A DNA stretch of 64,000 nucleotides from contig NZ_CP031716.1 of the NCBI RefSeq assembly GCF_001696605.3, positions 2,170,001 to 2,234,000 of the forward strand, in the 5' to 3' direction. Below, piece by piece: positions 39,625-48,563 of this stretch (positions are counted from its first letter, which is position 1; every line of letters starts with the position of its first letter). Under the pieces are notes generated by a model. That model had not been told where the DNA came from. It ran no database searches and was given only the letters and a program-made list of their open reading frames with translations. A program made the translations under genes and the position numbers. Source of the DNA: Acinetobacter wuhouensis. Its GTDB lineage: Bacteria; Pseudomonadota; Gammaproteobacteria; Pseudomonadales; Moraxellaceae.

Positions 39625-40386
39625 ATGAACCTAAAAAAATTGAGTCTATATTCACTCACATCTTCACTCATGTTATTGATGAGTAGTTCTGTTTTTTCTG
39701 CCAATACAGATGTAATTAAAAACAAACTTGAGAAAGAGGGTTATCGCTTTGTTCAACAAATTGATGCCCCTGAGGGTCTTGAGGGTTGGACAGGTTATCG
39801 TGATGAATACCCTTCAACTGTCTTTATTTCTAAAGATCGAAAGCATTATATCGTTGGAGATTTATATGATGCTTCAGGAAAAAATCTTTCAGAAGAAGCG
39901 ATTAACACTCATGTTAAAGGTGCTGTCTTAGATGAAATTTGGAAAAGCCTAGAAAAATCAGCGTGGATTCAAGATGGTGACAGCAATGCTAAGAAAATCA
40001 TTTATGTGTTTAATGATCCAAATTGTCCGTATTGCCACACCTTTTGGAAGCAAGCACGTCCATTTGTAGAGTCGGGCAAAGTCCAATTACGTCATATCTT
40101 GGTTGGTGTCATTCGTCCAAGCAGCAAAGGACAAGCTGCAACTATTTTAAATAGTGCAAATCCCGCTGAAGTGTTTAAGCAACACAATTTAAGCAATGGC
40201 AAAAATAAATTGGTTGAATTGAAAAATATGCCTAAAGATCTGTCTGAAAAAATAGATAATAATAACAAACTGATGGATAAATACGGTTTTTATGCAACAC
40301 CAGCCATGATTTGGAAAGATGCCAAAGGTGAAATTCAAAGCCAACAAGGTGCGCCTAAAGACATCAACAAACTTTTAAATGACTAA
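39625..40386 (+). CDS. dsbG: Thiol:disulfide interchange protein DsbG
   Basis: 253 residues: signal peptide (MNLKKLSLYSLTSSLMLLMS to SVFSA), N-terminal dimerisation domain, catalytic thioredoxin part with VFNDPNCPYCHTFWKQ (CPYC) and cis-Pro in YGFYATPAMIW. DsbG-type proteins are reduced by DsbD and protect or reshuffle periplasmic cysteines. It ends the dsbD / Lgt-TlpA cluster, 48 bases after the previous stop. A separate function as a DsbC is unlikely because of the CPYC and the loop after it. Confidence 0.9.
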   Translation: MNLKKLSLYSLTSSLMLLMSSSVFSANTDVIKNKLEKEGYRFVQQIDAPEGLEGWTGYRDEYPSTVFISKDRKHYIVGDLYDASGKNLSEEAINTHVKGAVLDEIWKSLEKSAWIQDGDSNAKKIIYVFNDPNCPYCHTFWKQARPFVESGKVQLRHILVGVIRPSSKGQAATILNSANPAEVFKQHNLSNGKNKLVELKNMPKDLSEKIDNNNKLMDKYGFYATPAMIWKDAKGEIQSQQGAPKDINKLLND

Positions 40387-40687
40387 ATTTGAAGTAGATG
40401 AGTTTCAAACAACTGACTCCTAAGCGATTCATTTAAATGATTGATCTGAATGGAAGATCAATTACAGTATATCTTCCATTCATTCCACACTATAAAACGG
40501 CGATGACTTAAACCATTCATGCGCATTCATAGTGATGATTTATTTAAAACTCAATACTGTAATAGATCAGCGTACATTCTTTTCGTTTTAAATATAAAAA
40601 CTGAATTTCTCCATGAAATATTTCGATTAAGTCGCACATTCAGCTAAAATAAAGCAACTGTAACGATTTTTGGGAATGTAGATTCAC
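40387..40687. other. Gap of about 300 bases between dsbG and the lipase-like gene
   Basis: An 11-bp perfect inverted repeat (40448-40458 with 40471-40481) lies here and may end dsbG transcription, though no T run follows. The rest is AT-rich, with no gene visible, and probably carries the promoter of the next gene. Confidence 0.55.
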
Positions 40688-42691
40688 ATGCCTCGCTTAA
40701 TTAAATCGAAAACTTTTAAATTCAGCGCACATTCCTCTACTTTGCGCATTTTTACACTTGCTACACTGTTCAGTAGCTTATCCGCTTGCCAAGTAGTTCA
40801 ACTTCGTGTCAATCAACTGAGTACTTCACTTTCCAATAAAACGGATAACTATCTCACCCACCATCGTCTCAGTGAGGCAACACTCAGCTCTTTATACATC
40901 GTTGGGCAAAATTCAGACCGTTGCCTAAGCCAAGCTGATGAATGTATTTCCAATATTCAGGAAAATAGAACTTTAGAAAATGAGGATCTCTATGCCACAG
41001 CAAGTGAAATTTATTTAGCCAAAGCCTTACAAATTCAAGATCAACATTTATCAGCGCTTAAACCACAACAAAATTTAGATAAAAATACGCAAGATTTTTT
41101 AAAACAAGAACTTTACTTACTCGATAAAAGCTTACGTTATAGCTATGCTTATTTATTTAAATTACCGCAAAAAGCTGAAACACGACTATTTGACCAACGG
41201 CAATCTCAAGTTCGTACATTTTATAATTATGCATTATCACGATTGATCATCAGCCAATATTTACTCCATCCATCACCAACCTTTCCTGAGCAATTTAATA
41301 TTGGAAATTCACAATATTCGCTCAATTTTGACCAATATCCACAACTCAAAAATATGCCTATTGAGAGTTTAAAGTCGAGTTATAATCTTAATTTTTCAGG
41401 TTTTTATGCGATTAATAGACAGGAAGGTCTAGGTTCAGAATTTGTTGTAGTAAAAGCAGAAACTAAACAAAATAAGAAAAATGAATTTATATTAAATCCT
41501 GAACAATACTACGCACATCAACCCAATCCTAATATTCAACGTGCCAAATATTTACCTGTCAGCACTGTTGCTCAACCGCTTGATTTCAAACTTACAGGTA
41601 CACAAATCATCAATGGCGCACCTTTTAAAATTCAAATCCTCAACCCTTACCAATACCATACAACTGAAGTCAATTTAAAGCCTTATACATTTACCGCCAA
41701 TTATTCCGTGCCTTTTGGTTTATGGCTTTCTGAAAATAATCTAGGTTCTGCGGGCTATAAAACCCTATTGAATCGTGAACAAAACCTGATCATGCCACAT
41801 TTATTCATGCTTGAACCCTATCAGCCGAATAAAAAAATTATTGTCATGATTCATGGTCTTGCAAGCAGTCCAGAAGCATGGATTGCTCTGACCAATAACA
41901 TCATGGGCGATAAGGTTTTACGTGATAATTATCAAGTTTGGCAGGTATTCTACTCAACCAATATGCCTATTTTTGAAAGTCGTTTTCAAATCCATGCCCT
42001 ACTCAAACAAGCTTTTGCGACTACAGAACCAAATTCTGAATCAAGTAAAAATGCTGTGTTGATTGGACATAGTATGGGAGGCATTATTAATCGTTTATTG
42101 GTCAGTGATCAAGATATTTCAACGCAAGCTATTCCACTGATGAGTGCTGCACAAAAGCATAAACTCGACCAAGAGCCAATCATCAAAGAACGATTTATTT
42201 TCCGTTCTTTACCTCAGTTTAGCCGTGCGATTTTTATTGCCAGCCCACACCATGGAACGCCTTATGCAGATCGTTGGTTTACCAACTTTGCCAAAAAAAT
42301 TATTGTTCTTCCTCAGAATTTTTTCAATGCGATTGAATTTAATCAATCCACAACAGGAAATAAACATAATTTAAATCAAGGCTTAGCTTTTAATGGTGCA
42401 AGTAATCTGAGCCCAAATTCATCTTTTATGAAGCTGACTTCAGATATTTTGCCAAATCAAAAATTTATCTATCATTCGATTATGGGAAATCAAGTTAAAA
42501 GCCATGACCCTCAAAAAATGAATGATGGCTTTGTTCCCTATCTCAGCTCACACTTAACAGGTCAATCTTCGGTAAAAGTCATTCAAGGTGGTCACTCTAT
42601 CCAAGAAACACCTGAAGCTGTTTTAGAATTACGTCGCATTTTACGTGATAATCTAAATGATTATAAAAACTATTTAGAATTAAATAAATAA
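40688..42691 (+). CDS. Lipase-like alpha/beta hydrolase lipoprotein
   Basis: 667 residues. N-terminus: basic stretch, hydrophobic span and LSAC, a lipobox. The first ~380 residues are a helical and beta region (HRLSEATLSSLYIVGQNSDR) that I cannot place. From ~395 an alpha/beta hydrolase domain appears: IVMIHGLASSPEAWIALTNN (oxyanion HG), nucleophile Ser in VLIGHSMGGIINRLL, then FIASPHHGTPYADRWF, Asp in NDGFVPYLSSHL and His in VIQGGHSIQETPE. So the triad is complete. An outer-membrane-anchored esterase/lipase is likely; substrate unknown. Confidence 0.85.
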   Translation: MPRLIKSKTFKFSAHSSTLRIFTLATLFSSLSACQVVQLRVNQLSTSLSNKTDNYLTHHRLSEATLSSLYIVGQNSDRCLSQADECISNIQENRTLENEDLYATASEIYLAKALQIQDQHLSALKPQQNLDKNTQDFLKQELYLLDKSLRYSYAYLFKLPQKAETRLFDQRQSQVRTFYNYALSRLIISQYLLHPSPTFPEQFNIGNSQYSLNFDQYPQLKNMPIESLKSSYNLNFSGFYAINRQEGLGSEFVVVKAETKQNKKNEFILNPEQYYAHQPNPNIQRAKYLPVSTVAQPLDFKLTGTQIINGAPFKIQILNPYQYHTTEVNLKPYTFTANYSVPFGLWLSENNLGSAGYKTLLNREQNLIMPHLFMLEPYQPNKKIIVMIHGLASSPEAWIALTNNIMGDKVLRDNYQVWQVFYSTNMPIFESRFQIHALLKQAFATTEPNSESSKNAVLIGHSMGGIINRLLVSDQDISTQAIPLMSAAQKHKLDQEPIIKERFIFRSLPQFSRAIFIASPHHGTPYADRWFTNFAKKIIVLPQNFFNAIEFNQSTTGNKHNLNQGLAFNGASNLSPNSSFMKLTSDILPNQKFIYHSIMGNQVKSHDPQKMNDGFVPYLSSHLTGQSSVKVIQGGHSIQETPEAVLELRRILRDNLNDYKNYLELNK

Positions 42692-42781
42692 TTCAAACCC
42701 AATAGTGATTATAAATCAACCATATTTATAATCACCATATTATTTGATTAATATATTTTAAAATAAAAACTGAGAATTAAA

Positions 42782-42813
42782 AAAGGTTGACTATTCAATA
42801 ATAGTCAACCTTT
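42782..42813. terminator. Bidirectional terminator
   Basis: Perfect 14-bp stem (42782-42795 with 42800-42813, loop CAAT). It stands between the lipase-like gene and the MarR gene on the opposite strand, closing both. Confidence 0.8.
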
Positions 42814-42963
42814 CTATTTATACCTCTCAGTATAAGAGTTTTTTCATTTAAAATTCAAAAATATAGCTAAAAAATTATTTTATATATTTTCAAAAATAGA
42901 TACTAAAATACAATAATAAATAATAGTCTCAAAAATTAATAATTTACAATCATCTCTTTATAT

Positions 42964-43392
42964 TTAATTTAACACTTTCAACTTACACAAATCTTTAAGT
43001 AACACTAACAATTGTTGCATTTTTTCTTCGCCATATTGTTGTTGAATGTGTTGATATGATTCATTCATCTTAACAACTTGAGTTTCATAACACTTCTTAC
43101 CTTCATTTGTAAGTTTAATTAAATATATTCGCTGATCACGATGATCCTTTCTTTTCTCTGTTAGCTTTTGATCACACATGCGATTAATTATTCCAGTTAA
43201 ACTTGGTTTTAAAATACATGCTAAATCTGCAAGCTGATTACTTTCTAATTCATTATATTGATATAAAATACTAATAATACGCCATTGTTGTTCCGTTAAA
43301 CCAATTTCATTTAAAATGGTTCTAAAATATGACATCGTCGCTTCTCTAGCCTGTAATAATGCTAATGTTAAAGTTGGTTCAAAAGATTTCAT
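42964..43392 (-). CDS. MarR-family regulator, HpaR-like
   Basis: 142 residues. The opening FEPTLTLALLQAREATMSYF then RTILNEIGLTEQQWRIISIL is the HpaR pattern. The winged helix runs NELESNQLADLACILKPSLT then GIINRMCDQKLTEKRKDHRD with QRIYLIKLTNEGKK. HpaR represses 4-hydroxyphenylacetate (homoprotocatechuate) degradation genes, but none are nearby, so the target here is open. The upstream gap (43393-44093) is the only candidate regulated region in sight. Confidence 0.85.
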   Translation of the reverse strand: MKSFEPTLTLALLQAREATMSYFRTILNEIGLTEQQWRIISILYQYNELESNQLADLACILKPSLTGIINRMCDQKLTEKRKDHRDQRIYLIKLTNEGKKCYETQVVKMNESYQHIQQQYGEEKMQQLLVLLKDLCKLKVLN

Positions 43393-44093
43393 CCATCGCC
43401 CTATTTTAATAAATACTTAAGCTTTTATTTAATTAAACCATTTTATTATTTCCCAAACAATTATTGTGTTAATTAATACCAAAGACTAAATTTAAAAATA
43501 ATGTGACAAATTTCACACAATTGATTAAAATATGATAATTAAAACACATATTTATCAACAAATATTTTGTATTAAAAATAATCAACACTATATGAATAAA
43601 AATATATGAAAATAAAATTATATAAATCAAAGAATTCTTTTCACCAATCCTCCAATTTATTAACCATTCATTATAATTATTATTTTTACAAAATTTCTAA
43701 TATTTTATTTTTAAAAATTAAATTACATCTTAATTAATATGATTATGAGGACTCATTTTCATATTATTCATTGACAAGGTTAAATATTAACTTTTTTTAT
43801 TCATTAATTTCAAAATTCCTATCCATTAATCCATTTTTAAAGTCTCTTATTTTTTAGCCAAAACAATTAAAAATTTTATTTTCAAAATTGAGCACTACAA
43901 TTAAAAAACCCGCAATTAAGCGGGTTTAGGACGTCATCAATCAAGAAATTGATGATTAAAACAAACACAACTAAGACCAGGGAAAATCTAACAATGTATT
44001 GTTTTAATGGGCTTATTATTTCTTATTTCGCTCAATTTACCTTATCATTTTCTGCCAAAAACATGTCATTAACAGACAAAAATGCACTTTAAG
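43393..44093. other. Long AT-rich gap of 700 bases
   Basis: No gene is visible on either strand: short frames only, extremely AT-rich (43560-43860 almost entirely A/T). One clear feature is the minus-strand terminator at 43903-43926, and next to it an inverted repeat CATCAAT/ATTGATG around 43935-43955. A small RNA running from about 44060 to 43905 on the minus strand is possible, because the terminator lies ~170 bases beyond the nearest stop codon, but no promoter is recognised. Confidence 0.4.
43903..43926 (-). terminator. Intrinsic terminator, minus strand
   Basis: Stem AACCCGC/GCGGGTT (43907-43913 with 43920-43926), then six T on the minus strand. It ends either the gene stopping at 44094 or a small RNA in between. 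Confidence 0.75.
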
Positions 44094-44468
44094 TCACTTT
44101 GCAGCCTGATTTGCACAAAATACATCCACCGTCATACCTGACTGCTCCATACTTTGCTTTTGGCGATCTAAAAAATTATTGGCAATAATTAACATCATAT
44201 TCGCTGTATCCAAACCAATATTTTGCTGAGCAAGTTCTGCAATTGCCTGATAAGCCTCTAAACGTGAGCAAAATGCTCTGCGTTGTTCGGTAGCGTCTAC
44301 CGTTACATTTTCTTCATCTAAAATATGTTTGGTTGCATTGACCTGATCCGTATACATCTGAATACGTTGATCAAATTGTGCTTGGCTTAATGTCTTTGAA
44401 TGACTTTCTGCAACACATTGCACACTTAAAACAGCGCCACATAACCCTAAAACAATGCTACGTCGCAT
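44094..44468 (-). CDS. Exported hypothetical protein, 124 aa
   Basis: Start chosen at ATG 44468 (MRRSIVLGLCGAVLSVQCVA), behind AAGG and after the stop of the upstream gene; the frame to 44543 would overlap it. A signal peptide of about 20 residues (cleavage after CVA) leads to a helical mature part with two Cys (RRAFCSRLEA and DVFCANQ), perhaps a disulfide. Typical small periplasmic protein of Acinetobacter; function unknown. Downstream of the 115-residue acidic protein, probably the same transcript. Confidence 0.65.
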   Translation of the reverse strand: MRRSIVLGLCGAVLSVQCVAESHSKTLSQAQFDQRIQMYTDQVNATKHILDEENVTVDATEQRRAFCSRLEAYQAIAELAQQNIGLDTANMMLIIANNFLDRQKQSMEQSGMTVDVFCANQAAK

Positions 44469-44499
44469 AAGATTCAACCTTACTGCAATAGACTGAACA

Positions 44500-44844
44500 T
44501 TATATTGCATCTGCCTTCCAAACATCTTCGTATTCATCAGCATCGATCATAAAGCGGAAACCTTCTTCTAATGAAAGATAAGGAATTGCATCTGGGAAAA
44601 TGTCTTCAAGTTCTTTCACAGTAACAATATCAAAGAAATCCTCGCCCTCTTCCAGCTCACCACCATAAATAAACCACGCTACATTGTCAGCATCAGGTTT
44701 CTTACGCAAACCTACAATCGGTTCTTTGTTCAGTGATTGTTTAGCAATGGCAACTAAATCCGTTTCATTGACTTTGATATAGCGTGAGTCAAATTCTTCA
44801 CATACTAATTTCTGCTCTTCAACAAAATCTTGCAACATTTGCAT
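44500..44844 (-). CDS. Acidic protein resembling DUF2185/Imm33
   Basis: About 115 residues from ATG 44844. LVAIAKQSLNKEPIVGLRKK, then PDADNVAWFIYGGELEEGED and DIFPDAIPYLSLEEGFRFMI: an acidic beta-alpha protein whose W-F-I-Y-G-G-E phrase and final Y-L-S-L-E-E-G-F-R-F recall the DUF2185 (immunity protein Imm33) group. If so, it may be an orphan immunity protein; no toxin gene is near. It is divergent from the umuDAb-like gene, the place where ddrR sits in other Acinetobacter, but it does not look like DdrR. Confidence 0.55.
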   Translation of the reverse strand: MQMLQDFVEEQKLVCEEFDSRYIKVNETDLVAIAKQSLNKEPIVGLRKKPDADNVAWFIYGGELEEGEDFFDIVTVKELEDIFPDAIPYLSLEEGFRFMIDADEYEDVWKADAI

Positions 44845-44924
44845 TCTCAATCATTTGGATTTTGGATAATTGTATGCGGAGCTTTTGACAATCACAATAA
44901 ATCCGACCAAAGAATCTTGCATGA

Positions 44925-45527
44925 ATGGCTTATTTTGTTAAACTTGATTGTGTTACTTTTTCAAGATTATTGATCATGGATAAAATTTCAGACAATTCCT
45001 CTCAGTTGGTTGAGATCAAAACATGGTTGAAATCAAACAAAATAACACCGTCAATTCAGTCAAAATATGCCATTGATGATTGTATTTCTGGGTATGATCT
45101 ACGTCTTATTCAGGCACACAGTAAAATCGAAATTCCCTATCCACTTGAATCTGTTGCAGCAGGTTTTCCCTCTCCTGCACAAGACTATATGGAAAAGCGC
45201 ATTGATTTAAATGATCATTTGATTCATAACCCTGTGACGACATTCATATTAAAGGTCAATTCTTTATCTATGAAAAATGCAGGCATTGAGGTCGGTGATG
45301 AAATTTTAATTGATCGTAGTTTAGAAGCAGAACATGGTGATATTGTTTTGGCACTGATCAATAATGAATTTACCGTAAAGCGTTTTATGCAGACTAAATC
45401 TGCGCAAGGTGTGATCGATATTTGGTTAAAAGCTGAGAATCCTGATTTTCCAGACATTCACCCACATAGCGAAGAACAGATTATCATTTGGGGGGTCATT
45501 ACCTGTATTTTAAAGAAATTAAAATGA
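44925..45527 (+). CDS. umuDAb: UmuD-like SOS regulator, UmuDAb
   Basis: 200 codons from ATG 44925. The UmuD core is evident: cleavage Ala-Gly in LESVAAGFPSPAQDYM (A79-G80), EKRIDLNDHLIHNPVTTFIL, catalytic Ser115 in VNSLSMKNAG and Lys152 in FTVKRF. These stand at constant four-residue offset from the A83/S119/K156 described for Acinetobacter UmuDAb, and the N-terminal extension is much longer than E. coli UmuD. UmuDAb acts as a LexA-like repressor of DNA-damage genes. A palindromic site (44943-44965) lies inside the first codons, so translation may begin at ATG 44976; this is unresolved. No umuC or ddrR is adjacent. Confidence 0.85.
   Translation: MAYFVKLDCVTFSRLLIMDKISDNSSQLVEIKTWLKSNKITPSIQSKYAIDDCISGYDLRLIQAHSKIEIPYPLESVAAGFPSPAQDYMEKRIDLNDHLIHNPVTTFILKVNSLSMKNAGIEVGDEILIDRSLEAEHGDIVLALINNEFTVKRFMQTKSAQGVIDIWLKAENPDFPDIHPHSEEQIIIWGVITCILKKLK
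44943..44965. promoter_or_regulatory. Candidate UmuDAb operator
   Basis: The site has matching ends CTTGA and TCAAG around a T-rich centre (TTGATTGTGTTACTTTTTCAA). It resembles the inverted-repeat operator reported for Acinetobacter UmuDAb. It lies at the head of the gene and would give autorepression. Confidence 0.5.
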
Positions 45528-45604
45528 TCAAAATAGATTGGTATAGAAAATAACTCAGTGTGTTTTCAAGAAAGTACACTTTGTACTTATTCAGGATTAA
45601 ATAA

Positions 45605-46798
45605 ATGAATGATTTGCTTCGACAATTGGCAATATCTCAACAGGGTTTAACTACACATGCGAAATTCAGTCACGGTTTAGAGGGAACTCGCCAAGCGATT
45701 GAACATCTTGGTTATGTACAAATCGATACCATTTCAGTAATTGAGCGTGCGCATCATCATGTGCTGTGGAATCGAGTGCCAGACTATCAAGCAAATACGC
45801 AAAGCAATCATTTAAACCAATTGGTTCAACAACAGCATATTTTTGAACATTGGTTTCATGCAGCTTCATACTTGCCGATGCGAGATTATCGTTATGTATT
45901 GCCCTACATGCAATCCATTCGCAATGGCCAACATCGTTATTTTGGTCACGGTGATAGACATTTAATGAAAGAAATACTGACGCGTACCAGAGCTGAAGGC
46001 AGTATTCGACTGCGCCATATAGATTCAAAAAATAAGCAAAGTTCGGGTGCTTGGTGGAATACCAGTCTGGCACGGCGTTCAATTGATCAGCTTTTCATGC
46101 AAGGCGATTTGATGATCTCTGAACGTCATGGCATGGAAAAGGTCTATAAACTGACTGAACATTGCCTACCGAACAATCTTGATTTAACGATACCAACACT
46201 TGAAGAATATGCGCGCTATCTGTTTGATACAACAATGAGAGCACATGGCATATTTACATGGAAGCAACTCATCCACTTGAAAACAGGCAAAGACATCCGT
46301 GAAGCGATGCGTAAAATTGTCAATGAACAACTTGATGCAAGAATCATCACCACTTTAGATCAATTGGGTTATGTGAATAAAGACAGCCAAAACATATTTA
46401 TTCAAATGGATGCGTTAGAGCATCTCAAACCAATTGAATTAAAAGTGAAAATTCTTTCACCTTTTGACAATTTGGTGATTCATCGTAAACGATTAAATGC
46501 CCTATTTAAATTTGACTATCGCTTAGAATGCTATGTTCCTCCAGCTAAACGAGTCTATGGTTATTTCAGCCTACCTATTTTATATGGTGATCATATTGTT
46601 GGTCGTATTGATTGCAAAGCACATCGGACACAGCAGCGTTTTGAAGTAATCAGCCTGCATTTAGAACAAAATTATTTTAAAGACCATACACTCGATCAAG
46701 CGCATTTTATTGACACGTTAAATATGGAAATCCAAAACTTTGCTGAATTTAATCAATGTCCTGACGTAGATTTCAATCTCAGTAAAGTATTTAAATAA
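45605..46798 (+). CDS. YcaQ-like winged-helix protein
   Basis: 397 residues. The family core is plain: IEHLGYVQIDTISVIERAHH with HHVLWNRVPDY, where the Q-x-D of VQID is the motif of the YcaQ/AlkZ DNA glycosylases for interstrand crosslinks. LEHWFHAASYLPMRDYRY, SGAWWNTSLARRSIDQLFMQ and SPFDNLVIHRKRLNALFKFD continue the pattern. Alignment with the AlkZ-like class suggests crosslink repair; Q at the position of the catalytic QxD is kept. It follows the umuDAb gene, perhaps only by chance. Confidence 0.8.
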   Translation: MNDLLRQLAISQQGLTTHAKFSHGLEGTRQAIEHLGYVQIDTISVIERAHHHVLWNRVPDYQANTQSNHLNQLVQQQHIFEHWFHAASYLPMRDYRYVLPYMQSIRNGQHRYFGHGDRHLMKEILTRTRAEGSIRLRHIDSKNKQSSGAWWNTSLARRSIDQLFMQGDLMISERHGMEKVYKLTEHCLPNNLDLTIPTLEEYARYLFDTTMRAHGIFTWKQLIHLKTGKDIREAMRKIVNEQLDARIITTLDQLGYVNKDSQNIFIQMDALEHLKPIELKVKILSPFDNLVIHRKRLNALFKFDYRLECYVPPAKRVYGYFSLPILYGDHIVGRIDCKAHRTQQRFEVISLHLEQNYFKDHTLDQAHFIDTLNMEIQNFAEFNQCPDVDFNLSKVFK

Positions 46799-46888
46799 TT
46801 TACACTGGATTGATAGGAATCAGGTGTCCATTTTTCCCTAATTTTGCTACCATCTGCACTGCTTAATTCCAGTGTTTTTCTGACTTCT

Positions 46889-47971
46889 ATGACTTCATCT
46901 TATCAACAACAGCTTGATGCCAAAATTGAACGAATCCAAACTCAATTTGCAGAATTTAATCCACCATCATTAGAAGTCTTTGCTTCACCAGAGCAAAACT
47001 TCCGTATGCGTGCAGAATTCCGTATTTGGCACACTGAAGATGATATGTTCTATGCCATGTTTGAACGTGATGAAAATCAACAAAAAAGCATCGTCCGCAT
47101 TGATGAATTTCCGATTGCAGACAAAAGTATCAATACTTTAATGCCGATTTTATTGGATGAAATCAAAGCCAATCCGATTCTGTCTAAAAAACTTTTTGAA
47201 ATTCATTTTCTCGCAACGCTGAAAGGCGAAATGTTAGTTTCATTGGTATATCGTGCACCGCTCAATGAAGAATGGGAAGCCCTTGCTAAACAGCTTGCAG
47301 AAAAACTGAATGTTAAAATTATTGGACGTAGCCGTGGGGTTAAATTGGTACTGTCTGATGAATTTGTGGTGGAAGAACTGCAAGTATTTGAGCGTAAATT
47401 TCAATATAAACAAATTGAAAGCAGTTTTACTCAACCGAACGCTCAAGTCTGCCAAAAGATGTTGGAATGGGCATGTCAATCAGCTGAAGGCTCAAATAAA
47501 GACTTACTCGAACTTTACTGCGGGAATGGAAACTTCACCCTACCACTTTCGCTTAAATTCAATCGTGTACTGGCAACTGAATTGGCTAAATCATCAGTCT
47601 ATGCAGCACAATGGAATATTGAACAAAATAACATTGAAAATATTCAAGTTGCACGTTTATCTGCTGAAGAATTTACCCAAGCTTATAATGGTGAACGTGA
47701 ATTCCGTCGCTTAGAAGAAGCAAAAATTGATATTCAAAGTTATGACTTCGATACTGTTTTTGTTGATCCACCACGTGCTGGTATTGATGATGACACTTTA
47801 AAGCTTCTACAAGGTTTTGATCGTATTCTTTATATTTCATGTAATCCTGATACTTTACATGGCAATTTAAAAACCTTATTACAAACTCATAAAATCACAA
47901 AATTTGCCATGTTTGACCAATTTCCGTATACACACCATGTTGAATCAGGTGTGTTGTTGGAAAAAATTTAA
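46889..47971 (+). CDS. trmA: tRNA (uracil-5)-methyltransferase TrmA
   Basis: 361 residues from ATG 46889 ([20 protein letters not shown]), the usual length; the frame to 46844 adds 15 residues without a ribosome site. SAM motif [20 protein letters not shown], then [20 protein letters not shown], catalytic Cys in [16 protein letters not shown] and final [12 protein letters not shown]. It makes ribothymidine at position 54 of tRNAs. An 11-bp inverted repeat follows (47998-48030). Confidence 0.95.
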   Translation: MTSSYQQQLDAKIERIQTQFAEFNPPSLEVFASPEQNFRMRAEFRIWHTEDDMFYAMFERDENQQKSIVRIDEFPIADKSINTLMPILLDEIKANPILSKKLFEIHFLATLKGEMLVSLVYRAPLNEEWEALAKQLAEKLNVKIIGRSRGVKLVLSDEFVVEELQVFERKFQYKQIESSFTQPNAQVCQKMLEWACQSAEGSNKDLLELYCGNGNFTLPLSLKFNRVLATELAKSSVYAAQWNIEQNNIENIQVARLSAEEFTQAYNGEREFRRLEEAKIDIQSYDFDTVFVDPPRAGIDDDTLKLLQGFDRILYISCNPDTLHGNLKTLLQTHKITKFAMFDQFPYTHHVESGVLLEKI

Positions 47972-48223
47972 ACAATTTATTTCCGATTATTTCAGAGTCA
48001 TCATACTGTCTAAAATGTGCAGTATGATGATAAAGAAATTATCTATCGATATATCATTAAGTTATAAAGTATTAAAAACTTAATATTCTGCCAAACCGTT
48101 CAAAAGTTTTTTTGTAATCGAAAAATTCAGCGTAAAATCCGACTACATGAAAATCCCCTATCTTGTATTTATATTTAAAACAGTTATATTCCGTCTTATG
48201 TTAGGTTATATGTGAAAGGCTCT

Positions 48224-48451
48224 ATGAGTTTTTGGCAAAAGCTGTTTGTGGCAGATCAACAGCAAAACGAGCATAAAAATCAAATTGCTTGTATTGAAAA
48301 TGATTGCTCTTGTAAATCCGATGATCAACTTCTCGCAGCACTGTTGAAAGCAACAGATGAGGATGTGATTAAAGGGATTAAAAAGGTACTGGTATCACGA
48401 GGTTTCAGTAAAAAAGAGTTAACCCAATTGCAGCATCCACCGATTCAATAG
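48224..48451 (+). CDS. Small hypothetical protein, 75 aa
   Basis: Start chosen at ATG 48224 (MSFWQKLFVADQQQNEHKNQ). The chain has three Cys (IACIENDCSCKSD) and a helical C-terminal half (DQLLAALLKATDEDVIKGIK and RGFSKKELTQLQ). Acinetobacter-type short protein; function unknown. It ends before a good terminator. Confidence 0.55.
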   Translation: MSFWQKLFVADQQQNEHKNQIACIENDCSCKSDDQLLAALLKATDEDVIKGIKKVLVSRGFSKKELTQLQHPPIQ

Positions 48452-48465
48452 GATGGATGACCACT

Positions 48466-48498
48466 AAAAAAGCATTCAGTTTACTGGATGCTTTTTTT
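48466..48498 (+). terminator. Intrinsic terminator
   Basis: Stem GCATTCAG/CTGGATGC (48472-48479 with 48484-48491), A tract before, seven T after on the plus strand. It also works in the other direction. Confidence 0.85.
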
Positions 48499-48563
48499 AT
48501 TACCATGTTATGATCTGATCAACCCATAATTAATCATAAGAAGTTATTCGTTTTATAAACACT

